From Cerioporus squamosus (taxonomy: Eukaryota; Basidiomycota; Agaricomycetes; Polyporales; Polyporaceae): 33,130 bases of DNA. The DNA lies in assembly GCA_022592435.1 (NCBI GenBank), contig JABYQS010000307.1:1-33130 (forward strand), in the 5' to 3' direction. Both the position numbers and the translations under genes were made by a program. Below are positions 11,708 through 21,769 of the stretch, in pieces. The notes below the pieces were generated by a model. The model saw nothing but the letters and a program-made list of their open reading frames with translations, was not told the DNA's origin and made no database searches. How positions within the stretch are numbered: position 1 is the stretch's first letter; the number at the start of each line of letters is the position of its first letter.

Positions 11708-14450
11708 ATGCAATCTGTTCCGCCAACGCCACCGACGCCGCCCGTGAGCGGCCCTCCCAAACCGCGCCGGAGCGCCGCCTCCAGTCTCCACGCGATTCAA
11801 GTGCGGGCGTTCTTGGAGGCGGCAGAGGAGGTCGACACGGATCCGGACGTGATCGAGGACATTCTCGACGGACTTCCCATGGACCATGCCTCAGAAGGTG
11901 ATCCCGAGGACGAAGACGGGGACGTCGATGTAGAAGGTGGCCCCGGATCGGAGACCTCGGCCCGGAACCACGAGGAAGAAGACGAAGGGGACTCTACGGA
12001 GGACGAGCTGGACCTCTACCTCCAAGAAGGTACGCTCGGGACCGCTGACCCCTGTGGAGTACATAGCCAGTCTTGCTAGCATGTTTCGGAGACTGGATGA
12101 AGCATCCCATAACGGGTGCCTTGAATGCCGCTCGCACTTCTGACGGCTGACCACCTTCGCCTTGCAGCGCAAACCGCATGGACACCGCAGGAGGTCAAGC
12201 AGATGAAACACTTCCTGAAGGAGAAAGGTCAGTCGTTCGGATGCTGCTGGGATGACTCTACTCACCTATTCAAGGCATGACCGCGTTCCTGAACGAGTAT
12301 GTGGTTCAACGGGGGACGCCGATCCCCAAACTTCTCTATGCGTTCGGCGTGTGTCTGGTAAGCGCATCCTAGGAGTTTGTCGCTTCGCGACTACGCCCGA
12401 GCCCACCGGATGCCTGACAAAGGATCGCAGTGCAAGCAGCTCCGGATGAAGCAGCCTAGGACGCTCATGTACTTCTTGCGCGTTGCGCTCTCGCGGGAGT
12501 ACGTATCAGATTCCATGTGTGGTTCGTTCTTTCACCCACAACCACCCTCACATGGTACACACTTCGCAGATTGGAGGCCCGCGAGCGGCTAGTGACGTAC
12601 AACACGATCGACGACGCTGTCAATCTGATAGCAGCAGCCAAACGAATTCTAATACTCACAGGCGCGGGGATTAGTGAGTCCGAGGTCGCTTCATATTGCT
12701 CCCGGTGACCTTTGTGGCGTTCGAGAAGACTGACCATGGTCCCTTCGTCGGCCTCGTGCTGGCGTGTGTGGTAACCTACAGGCGTTTCATGCGGCATTCC
12801 GGACTTTCGGTCCAGGAACGGGCTGTACGCGTCTCTCCAGGAGAGCGGAGAGTACGACCTGAACGACCCACAAGAGATGTCAGTGCACCCATGCGGACGA
12901 GGACCACATTATGCTGACTCGGAGTGATTAGGTTTGACATACAGTACTTTCGGGAGAACCCAGCAGGTGAGTCTTGTGGCATACCTGCGGCCAAGGGCGT
13001 CCGGAACTCACATTTGTTCTTATCCAGTATTCTAGTCAGTCTTCTGTGCGAACGCGTGCCCTTCTTGACACAGCGCGCTAATCGTGGCTTCTTGCGCAGC
13101 TCCTTCGCAAGGTGTGTTCTGACGAGCGGTGCATGTCATTGTCAATCAGCTGATTGTTGTGTAGCAAAATATACCCGTCCAACTTCATACCCTCACCTTG
13201 CCATCGTTTCATCAAGTTGATCGAAGACAAGGGAAAGGTGTGTGCTGCGGCTTGTCCCATCTGAACGCTCAGACGTCTTGACATCGGCGTGTTTTAACAG
13301 CTTCTCCGCGTAAGTGTTTACTCCGAAAACCGCATGGGTCCGATGATGTAGAAGGTTAGGACCCTCCGCACAGAACTACACGCAGAACATCGATACACTG
13401 GAGACGCTCGCTGGTGTTCAGCGAGTGGTTCAATGTCATGGTTCCTTCGCGACAGCGTCCTGCATCAATTGCAGATTGCGAGTTCCCGGAAACGAGATTG
13501 CGGACGACATCATGAATCAGAGAGTCCCTCTCTGCAAGGTCTGCAAGGTTCCTCAACCGCCGGCGGCGACAAGCAAGTCCGGGAAAAAGAAGGGCAAGAA
13601 GAAGAAAGATGGATGGGACAGCGATGAGTCTGACGAGCCGGATGTACCATTGTACCCGCCCGGCGTCATGAAGGCAAGCACTCTGCTGGCGGACGTGTGT
13701 GCATGTGCATTCTAAAGCGAACTGACTCGAGTGCGAGACAGCCCGATATCACGTTCTTCGGCGAGAAGCTTGATGACGCATTCGAGCACTCCCTCATGGA
13801 GGACAGGGACAAGGTCGACCTGCTCATCATCATCGGCACTTCCCTCAAGGTTGCGCCTGTGTCAGACACCATCTGTGAGTCGCAACGGCGTTTCGAGACA
13901 GCGAGGGCAGCTCACCAAGTATCGCGACAGCGCATCTGCCACATTCCGTGCCCCAGATTCTCATCAACAAGACCCCCATACGGCACATCAACCCAGACGT
14001 CCGTCCATACGCGTTCATCGGGTGTGCTCCAGAGGCTGACATGGCTCCAGATTGTGCTATTAGGGAACGCGGACGAGATCGTCCTCCATCTTTGCCGCCG
14101 CCTCGGATGGGACCTGCAGGAGGTTCCGGTGTCCAGCGGTAACCAGCTCGACGCGCCGAAACGGAACTTGAAGAAGCGGCCCTCAGCCGAGTTCGAGAGC
14201 GAACCGCGACGAGTAGGCAATAGGTATGCTGGCAGTGCCACCTGCCGATTCCCATGTGCTCACAGACGTCGCTAGCCATGTCTGGCTGTTCGAAGGCGCG
14301 GAAGGGGGCAAGTGGGTCGAGGAGGTGGAGCGACAGTCTCAACAACTAGCTGTCGACGAGAATGCATCTGCCACATCCACGCCGCTGTCGAGCCCCCCGG
14401 CATCTGTCTCCGGGGATAGCCGCCAGATGAAGAAACCGCGAGTGCAGTGA
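11708..14450 (+). CDS. Class I sirtuin NAD-dependent histone deacetylase (Sir2/Hst1 type)
   Basis: Sixteen exons splice to about 569 residues: 11708-12029, 12168-12227, 12275-12357, 12440-12498 (or from 12431), 12570-12673, 12782-12878, 12932-12966, 13028-13034, 13100-13111, 13165-13237, 13301-13309, 13374-13673, 13742-13874, 13931-13998, 14051-14223, 14276-14450. An acidic Pro-rich N-terminus is followed by the Sir2 core: TGAGISVSCGIPDFRS (NAD site, about 204-219), YTQNID, the catalytic His in VVQCHGS (about 309), zinc cysteines 317/320 and 341/344, then PDITFFGE, IGTSLKVAPV, ILINK and LLGNAD. The C-terminus has the fungal SHVWLFEGAEGGKW block. It should remove acetyl groups from histone lysines using NAD, acting in silencing. 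A Lys-rich insert (KKKGKKKK) follows the zinc knuckle. All core residues are present, so the protein looks active. Confidence 0.9.
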
Positions 14451-14468
14451 TGCCACTCCCCCCAGGCA

Positions 14469-16062
14469 TTACCAACGCCGAAGTCGGAGTCGGAACGCGT
14501 TCTTTGACTGGGGCGAGTTCGGATCGAGGTAGTCCTCGTAGAAGCCGACGATGAACTCTTCAGCCTTGAAGCCGAAGCGGTTATAGAGCAGCTGCGGAAT
14601 TGAAGTTGATCAGGGAACACAGATGCTATACACGAGTATCGAGTACTAACCATGGCTGGGTTGTTGATCGAGACGTGCAGGGTGATATCTTTATGAGGGT
14701 TACGGGTAATGAGGTGATAGAGCATAGATCTGTATTGTCGAGTAATCTTTAGCTTCTAGTTCCGCTCATCGCAATGGGATCGTGTACTGACTTCGCGATC
14801 TGAGAGTTATCCCAGCCCGAGCGCACGGCAAGGTATGTGATGTAGGTCTCCTGTGGGGAGCTGAGAAATGCGGCCCCGACGACGAGTTGCTTGTACATTG
14901 CGACGATGGTGCACTTCTCGGGCGAGTACTCCAGCGAATCGCTCACTGAATGAGAGCAATTTAACCATGGATCGCCACAAGTCATAATGGCGGGAGACAT
15001 ACCGTCGATACCCTCCCAGAAAACCCGAGCCAGCAAGTCATGTACCTGGTTTAGATGAGAACGTTGTAGCGTGCAGTACGTGATTGGCGCCACGACTTCT
15101 TCCGCTGGATCCTCTGCGGGACTGTAGCAGGAACAACATTGGACGCTCTGGGTTACCACATGCATCGGACATGTAAACAATAAGAACGCACTGGGAGAAG
15201 GTATAATGATCCCTGATGTCTTCCATGAGTTCCATCCAGGGTGTGCGCGTCTTCCAGTCCACGGCGATGGCGCCGGTCTGCCGGGAGGGGCAGTAGCCCT
15301 GTACGCGCGACAAAAAGGAATTCTCGTACGGCGTAGTTTGAATCGCATACAGCGCATCGATAACCTGTCTGTTGACCGACGAGACGGATTGTGGTGTATG
15401 CATGGGGGTGAACGACCCTGACCGCCCATACGGGGGGTCTCGATTGAGGACAACCCGCCGTATGATTCTCTGTCAACCTGAGGTTACATCGAGCATGCGG
15501 CAACAAGCTATTGTGGGACTGACCGAATGCAATCGGGCTTTCGCAGAGAGTAAAGACGATAGGATGGTGCAATTCTCTTCTTCTGCCAACTGGGCCAGTC
15601 GCGCAGCCCCCTCTCTTGATAGGAGGTGCAAGCCTGAGGACTGGGCCGGGTAGCTGACGCGACTGCTGATAGGGTGAGAGGATGGAACCTCACCTGTGCG
15701 ACCGCTAGCGTGTTCTTTGAGATGAAAACTCTTTCCGCATCCTCCAGTTCTGGGAGCAAAGTTTCGATGGTCGCGTCGAAGGAGTCGCGCATGTCCCAGT
15801 CATCTGTCCAGTCCTCCGCTGCCTGCTCGCGCAGCGCCTCTACAAGGGGATCGAGGGAGAATGACTGCGCCGTTGCATCGTTTTCTGGGAGCTCGGTAGG
15901 CTTTCCGCGTCCTTTGTACGTAACCTTGCGCCGCTTCGTTCTGCGAGACTGTGGCCATCAGTGTATGAACATTCTGCGACATGATCGAGGCATGCTCACC
16001 TGGCGGGAAATCGTGTAGGATGCATCGTCTCCAGAGCCATCCCATTCCTCGTCGGAGCCCAT
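14469..16062 (-). CDS. KAT14/ATAC2 (CSRP2BP)-like GNAT-fold protein
   Basis: Eight exons fit (16062-16000, 15948-15694, 15640-15524, 15469-15192, 15121-15003, 14945-14792, 14729-14651, 14591-14469), giving about 395 residues. The C-terminal half matches the GNAT domain of metazoan cysteine-rich protein 2-binding protein block by block: VHDLLARVFWEGIDV, YKQLVVGAAFL, ETYITYLAVR, MLYHLITRNPHKDITLHVS, NPAMLLYNRFGFKAEEFIV and FRLRLRRW. KAT14 is a subunit of the ATAC acetyltransferase complex. The protein is about half the animal length and lacks the animal N-terminal region. The acetyl-CoA loop, usually Q/RxxGxG/A, reads WDNSQIA, so the first Gly is Gln. Its stop faces the sirtuin stop 18 bases away. 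The family is certain; activity is open. Confidence 0.85.
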
Positions 16063-16467
16063 GATGTATGTTTACTGTCGGCAGCACGCGTGATCGCTTT
16101 TTGCGAAGGTTGATACCGAACCCAGGGGGAAAGTCGTATGCTGGAGACCCAAGTTGGAGGTAACCGGTAAGTACTAAGTACTGACGAACAAGTTCAACAG
16201 CACAATTTGGACAAGCGCGCACTGAATCACTACCGGATTTCGGACCGGTGCTCGTCGCTCGACTTCAAAGTACAACTTGAACTTGTTACCAGTAGCATAC
16301 GCATGGGCCCGGTACCGTTGGTATTAATGCGATAGCCTTCGCTGCTAGATTCGATATTGAGAATGGATTTGCAAACACGTATTCCACAGACGGTGTCCGT
16401 GCTCAATCGATACTACGACTACTAGTAGCAAGAGCTAGAATGCCTAAGACTACTTACTCATTTCCTA
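16063..16467. promoter_or_regulatory. Upstream region of the GNAT gene, containing one direct repeat
   Basis: About 400 bases lie between the GNAT start codon and the end of the minus-strand F-box copy. No gene is visible. It holds the first copy of the direct repeat described separately (16215-16253). The stretch 16300-16460 is AT-richer than its surroundings. Confidence 0.4.
16215..16253 (+). repeat. Direct repeat, left copy
   Basis: This copy shares the exact 15-base core CCGGATTTCGGACCG (16233-16247) with 18604-18618. Similarity extends on the left through GCGCGCAC and TCAC, and on the right through TGCTC. The two copies have the same orientation and enclose the minus-strand F-box duplicate. 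They could be a duplicated junction sequence from the insertion event. Confidence 0.6.
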
Positions 16468-18537
16468 CTAGAAAGCCAGATCCACGGCAGTAGGTGGACC
16501 GAGTGAAAAGTTCCGCATTCCACTGTCCTCGACACCCAGTTCGTCCGCACCCATGACAACGCGAAGTGGACGAGCGTACTTTGGCCTCCTAACCCCTGAC
16601 AGATGTTCCCTACTCACCAGATCACCGTGCTCCTGGCTCGCGAACGGCAATTGCCTGAGGGTTACGCTGGTCGGTGTCCGCACAACTACCCATGCCATCT
16701 GCCAGCGCAGTGCGAAGCAGGACCTCATGGAGAGAAATTGAAGCTCTGGCTGTGCAGTCGCGATGCTTAGCGCGATTCTGCGCAGCTGAGCCGGGCCCAC
16801 CGCGGGCTCCTCGTCCTCCAAGAGGCGATCATCCCTGGCCACGAGGAGCGTGAAAAATCGGAGACGGCGAAAAGGGACGAGAGCTGCTTCGACCAGTCTC
16901 TGGAGGGTGAAGTCTATGAGTGATTAGCTGGGCCTAGTGGAATACAGACGCACCAAGTTGAGCACATCGCAAGACTGAGTCTTCGCTAGTAGGACGTCCA
17001 TGCGTATATTCAGCTGGAGGTGGCTGATGTCCAAGGGTGCCGGGATGTGCCGCAAAAGTGTCACCAAGTCGATCTGGCGATCGTTCGGTGCCCCGTTATG
17101 GAGGAAGCCAATGTTGAGGCGTAGTTGTTCGGGGAGGACGTCGCTTAGGACTGCATTGAGCATCCCGGCGAAATATTCGTGCAAATCGAAATTCCCAATT
17201 TCCACCGACCGCATTCTGCCCCGGGTCACGCCAAGAACAAACAACGCCTCGAGGTCTCCGCAGAGACACTCCAGCGCAGGCCACGAGACGGCGGCAGGAG
17301 CTCTGCGGTTGAACTCTCGTACGGTCAACGCGGAGCGGCCAGCTAGCCAGGTGCGAATAGACAAAGTGATGTCCAGGAATCCCAAGCTGGGGAAGTCGTG
17401 GAGGAGTATCGCGAGCGAAGACCATTGGACCTTCCTGAGCATGCGGTTACGGACCAAGGGAAATCGAGGAGCATTCGGGAGGGGACTAGACAACGGATGT
17501 CCGAAGTCCGCATTTTAGACGCTGATCCAAGTGAGGGTGTTCCTGTAACGACTGAGATTCTGGTGGAAGTTGGCATGCGAATTCGGTCTGGTGCTGTAGA
17601 ACTTGATGTCAACCATTCGGAGGGGAGATGACATTGTTTGTAGGTGGGAGGTGGTCCGTGGACCAAAAGAGGCCAGGTCGAACGTTGTCACGGAGTGCAG
17701 GGAAGCGATCACATTGCTGAGACGCAACTCAGTGGGGCAGATACCGCGTGCTACGGACATCTCCGCGTACTGCAAGAGCTCCTCGGCGAATCCTATGCGG
17801 AGCTCCCGCAGTCGGGCAGCACCGGCGAGTACCCGTGCAAGGTCTGGAATGATGCGGAGCAGCAGCTCCGCCTCATCTTCCTCGCCCTGACCTTCTTCCT
17901 CTCCCTGGGCCTCGTCTTCGTCTCGGAATCGTGGAAGGTCGATGGTAAATGCGAGTTTACGAAGGTAGCCGGGTCTCCTCGCGACGTCGCCCAACACGAA
18001 GTCGCAGAATGATCTGAGGTCATATACGCTGTCGAAGCAGGCGAACAGCCCGAGGAGAGGCCTGTTGCCCAGCGCGTATAACGCCCCACACGTGAACATC
18101 AGCGATAAGACGTCGCCATGCTCGTCCAGCTCGTCGTAAACCAGGTTCCAGACGTCAAGCGGCAGGGGCCCTACCAGAGCTGCCCTACAGAGGGTGTGAG
18201 TACGGCGGCCATCTTTACAACTGCAATGTCACTTACATCGTGTGGGTTCACTTCCTTGGTGCGGTATTGTATGGTCTGCGCGGTGGCGGACCTGCAGCAC
18301 CTCATGCTCTATTTCTCCGTTGGCCGTTTTATCTCCGGAGCAATGCTGCAGTGTCTCATCGTTGCTGCCCGTAACTGTTGTCCGAGTCGGAGGCTCTGGC
18401 TCTGGCCCTGCAGTGCTCGCTGCAGCTGCTCCGCGATTCCTCCGGTGCCTAGCCAAGGGATTGAGGATGAGGGCGCATACTGTTGAAAGACGATCCCGTA
18501 GGGAGCTACGCGCGTAGCTAGTACGCAGCGTAAGCAT
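16468..18537 (-). pseudogene. Chimeric PQ-loop-tail / F-box gene copy (copy A), one in-frame stop
   Basis: Three exons stay in one frame: 18537-18237, 18179-16954 and 16899-16468, about 650 codons, interrupted only by a TAA at 17517-17515. Exon 1 begins with sequence matching the last exon of the PQ-loop gene at 25724-25930 (VCALILNPLARHRRNRGAA against ILCALILNPMARRRRKREAA) and runs without a stop into VRHRADH, matching the first exon of the other F-box copy. Exon 2 has an F-box-like start (LVGPLPLDVWNLVYDELDEH, then LMFTCGALYALGN) followed by leucine-rich sequence. Exon 3 contains RFFTLLVARDDR and WVVVRTPTSVTLR. F-box proteins recruit substrates to SCF ubiquitin ligases. The 5' splice works only with acceptor GGCAG (18181-18180). 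The TAA is not removed by any intron I can find, so this is a pseudogene or makes two shorter products. Confidence 0.7.
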
Positions 18538-18584
18538 CAAAGGGCTCGCAGAGTAAGTCTGTAACAACCTCGGTTTCTGGGCAG

Positions 18585-18624
18585 GCGCGCACGGCGCTCA
18601 CTCCCGGATTTCGGACCGATGCTC
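18585..18624 (+). repeat. Direct repeat, right copy
   Basis: Partner of 16215-16253, with the same 15-base core at 18604-18618 and the flanking GCGCGCAC and TGCTC matches. It lies just outside the upstream end of F-box copy A, about 2.37 kb from the left copy. Confidence 0.6.
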
Positions 18625-19063
18625 AGTGGTACTACTCTTGGAGATTCAGACAGGCCTAGGCATCATGTCCAACTTCTAGCATAAGTATACTACGTATGGC
18701 CAGGGCGGATGCATTGTCAAGCGAGTCCAGCGCCGCACGCCATCTATCTTCGAGTGGTCCCCGAGTCGTGCCACTACCTTCCTCCTCCTACTACTACTGG
18801 TATATGTACAGGTACATCGTCTCCTGAATACAATCATCCTGAGAATGAGCGAGACATGTCGATAGGTAACAACTGCTGGTTATGGCCTCGCGGTGTACCG
18901 TAGTCCCGCCGTACTCACACGAGATGAGGACCAATCCCAGACTGGTGAGCGTTTCCTCCGCCTTCCTTGGGCGGCTCGATGGGAAACCCGTACAGAATGA
19001 CTAACTATCGAGTCCTCACGCTCACCCAAGTATGTGTAAAGCATACGAAGAGTCCGAGACGAG
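18625..19063. promoter_or_regulatory. Upstream region of the aldehyde dehydrogenase
   Basis: No gene is visible in these 440 bases. The sequence is mixed, with short CTACTACTACT and GTATATGTACAGGTAC tracts near 18785-18815. It ends at the TATA box listed separately. Confidence 0.4.
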
Positions 19064-19071
19064 TATATAAA
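19064..19071 (+). promoter_or_regulatory. TATA box
   Basis: The sequence TATATAAA lies 43 bases before the aldehyde dehydrogenase ATG. It is the clearest TATA element at any start in this window. A TATA box so close to the ATG implies a very short 5' leader. The spacing fits a regulated, inducible gene, which is inference. Confidence 0.6.
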
Positions 19072-19106
19072 CCAGCTGTCTCACTGGAACCAACCTGCAC
19101 CCCACA

Positions 19107-21044
19107 ATGTCTCTTCCCTTCACCCCTCTCTTTATCGACGGCGAGTGGCGACCGGCAACTACTGGGGCGTCGTTCGAGGTGCGCAACCCGACGTCCGGAG
19201 AGGTCGTCGGAACGGCTGCTTCTGCGTCCGCGGAGACTGCACTGCGGCTGTGGAGGCGGCCGCTCGCGCATTCATAACCTGGGAGCACACTCCGCTCATG
19301 GTCAAACGGGACATCCTCCTGCGGGCCGCAGACATCCTGGCCACGGACAAGTACAGGGAGAAGATCACCGTCATTCCGCCAGAGGAGGTGTCGTCGACGG
19401 AAGACATGCTGCCGTACAACTACTACTTGCAGATAAGCTTGTTGCGCAACTACGCAAGCATGGCGATGCAGATAAAGGGCGAGGCGTTCCCTTCCGTCGT
19501 CCCCGGTGGCCAGGTGATGGCTCAGAGGCGAGCTTTCGGCGTCGTGTGAGTATTGTGGGGAGGTGGAACACTCTGCAGGAACTCACGATGGAGGAAGGTT
19601 TGGGATAGCGCCTTGGAATGCCCCCACGGGACTCGCTATCAGCACCATTGCGCTTCCAATCATATGCGGCAACACGGTGGTACTGAAGTGCTCGGAAGAG
19701 AGCCCGCGTACGCAGGCGATCATCGCAGAGCTGTTCGAGGAGGTGAGCAAAGTTGACTCGAGGAGCTCTGAAGAGACTTCCCTTCTATCCTTCGTGTAGG
19801 CTGGGCTGCCGAGAGGTGTCCTCAACTTCATCTCGATGTCGAGGAAGACTCTCCTGCGCGCACCGCAGAGATTATAGCGCATCCTCTGGTCCGTAAGATT
19901 GGCGTGAGTCCCCTGCACTCCGCGTCTTCTTGATCAATGCTAACCATGTCGCAGTTCACAGGAAGCGACCGCGTCGGCAGGATCATCGCGGCCGAAGCTG
20001 CGAAGTACCTGAAGCCATGCGTACTAGAATTAGGAGGCAAAGCCCCCGTCGTTGTACGCCGCCACGGTATGCTGCAAGACGCCCGCTGACCCCGTCCCGA
20101 GGCAGGTCCTTGATGATGCTGACATTCCGCGAGCTGCACGGGCGATCACGTCCTCCGCTCTTCTCAACTCCGGACAGGTCTGCATGTCCACGGAACGCGT
20201 CATCGTCCAGCAAGGAGCAGCGTCTACGTTGGTCCAGGAGCTCACCGCGCTTTTCCAGCAGGCCAAGGCCGGGGACACGAAGACGGAGCCCTCGGCGGTC
20301 CTCGATGCCCTCTTCACGGACAAATCCGCCGAGAATGTTGTCGGCATGATCAAGGAGGCCGTCAGCAATGGTGCGACACTCGTCCTGGGCGACCTGAGCA
20401 GACAGGGAGCGGTTGTTCAACCACACATTCTGATGAACGTGAGACCGGGGATGCGAATTTGGGAGCGGGAGAGCTTTGGACCGGGTACGCACTTCTTTTG
20501 GACTGACATTAACCGAAGTGCGGTGGCTGAAACATCATCGTGCGCTGCGGGTAGTCGTCGTCGTGGCGGTGGTGGACACGATAGATGAAGCGGTAGAGCT
20601 GGCGAATAGTTCCGAGTACTCCATGTCGGCGGCCCTGTGGACGAAGGATGTCCATGCAGCGCTCGACGTTTCGGCGAGGATCCGCGCATGTGAGTGACAG
20701 CGGCGTGGTGGCTACATAAATCAGTAGCTGATCAGGGCAGACTGCACCAACATCAACGGCCCCACTATTCACGGAGAACCCATGAGGAGTTTGGGAGGAT
20801 TGGGGTGCGTGTCAAGTACTGTGTCGTAACGAAACACGTACCGACAAACGTCTGGCTGCGTAGGGGAGCGAGCGGATATGGCCATTTCAACATAGAGGAC
20901 TGGACACAACTCAGGCTGACAGTCCTCCACCCAGCAAAGGAACCGCCATATCCACTCATCAGCAAACTCGGAGCAGTCGCGCAACCCACGACAAATGGAT
21001 CCGGTGATCGAGTAGTATTAAGTGTGAACGACACAACCCGCTGA
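19107..21044 (+). pseudogene. Aldehyde dehydrogenase (salicylaldehyde/vanillin type) with two frameshifts
   Basis: Eight exons fit: 19107-19545, 19598-19742, 19800-19903, 19955-20053, 20106-20484, 20555-20689, 20741-20804 and 20864-21044. The protein is a full-length ALDH that would oxidise an aromatic or aliphatic aldehyde with NAD(P). The landmarks are present: APWNAP, VVLKCSE (cofactor Lys), [17 protein letters not shown] (general base Glu), NSGQVCMSTERV (catalytic Cys), ESFGPVVVV, and the end TNINGPTIH then GASGYGHFNIEDW. Two places need a single-base change to keep the family frame: near 19230-19238 in exon 1, and near 19841-19848 in exon 3. Both look like one-base losses and neither can be spliced away. 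Splice sites and catalytic residues are otherwise intact, so this is either a young pseudogene or an assembly error. Confidence 0.8.
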
Positions 21045-21456
21045 TGCGACGACATCACAGTATATCACGGATAGTGCGGACATATGGCTATATAGCAGAC
21101 TCACATTACGAGATATCCTGAGGCCCTACACATGCCTCGATTGCCACCCGCGGCTAAGTACGTCTCGCCCAGCTAGAATACCAATGAGAGAGGTACGGTG
21201 GTTCAAAACGCATGCGCACCTCCATCCTCCGGCAGGACCATAGTCCCATAATCCTTACATCGAGGACGGCCGTAGCCGAATGCAGCGGAAGTGTGAGAGT
21301 TGTCTGAATAGAGATTAATGCCATTAGACCTGTATGCTATAATCTGCCCAATAGGAGGGAGGGAGGGGCTAGTCCGAGGATGCGGGTTCAACCAGTCTTC
21401 TCAGAGAGCCCTGCTGTCAACTACTACGCACTTCATAGTATATTGCAACATACGCG
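21045..21456. other. Intergenic stretch downstream of the ALDH and PET117 genes
   Basis: This convergent region has no supported gene. Short frames occur on both strands but show no domains. It should hold the 3' UTRs of the two genes. Confidence 0.45.
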
Positions 21457-21769
21457 TTATGTAGCACCGGTAGGATCGGGTGCAGGTTTTGATACGTTCT
21501 GAACACGCTCGTAGAGCTCTCGCTTTTCGAGCGATCGTTGAAGGTCTTCCTCTCTCTGCCTCATCTTCTCCCGCCGTCGCACCTCATCCCTGAGTACCCC
21601 CTGGTACATAGTCTGGAAGGGAAGTTGTTAATCCCCTGTGCTCGCCACTATAACAGCCAAGCACGATACATACCTCACGTTCTTGGATTTGCAAATGGTG
21701 AACGCCCCAGACTATGAATGCTGAGCCGAAGATGGCGGCACCAAGGGTAATCTTCGCTGCACGCGACAT
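21457..21769 (-). CDS. PET117: Cytochrome c oxidase assembly factor PET117
   Basis: Two exons (21769-21674, 21612-21457) give 83 residues, the normal size. The protein starts MSRAAKITLGAAIFGSAF, a single N-terminal hydrophobic helix that also serves as a mitochondrial signal-anchor. It continues with GVHHLQIQERE, MYQGVLRDEVRRREKM and the charged helix REEDLQRSLEKRELYERVQ, ending in PAPDP. PET117 is a small protein of the mitochondrial inner membrane needed to assemble complex IV; it works with PET191 and links to haem A synthesis. The intron is GTATGT...CCAG, with an exact join ERE/TMYQG. It is divergent from the CUE-Smr gene, about 220 bases between starts, so a shared promoter is likely. 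Confidence 0.92.

Noticed and set aside
11970..12185. Short open frames across the first sirtuin intron
   Set aside because: They are fragments around exon borders; the spliced sirtuin explains the coding signal.
17480..17520. Possible short intron (GTCTAA...TCTAG) removing the TAA in F-box copy A
   Set aside because: It would be 35 bases long, shorter than every other intron here, and not a multiple of three, so it would break the downstream frame.
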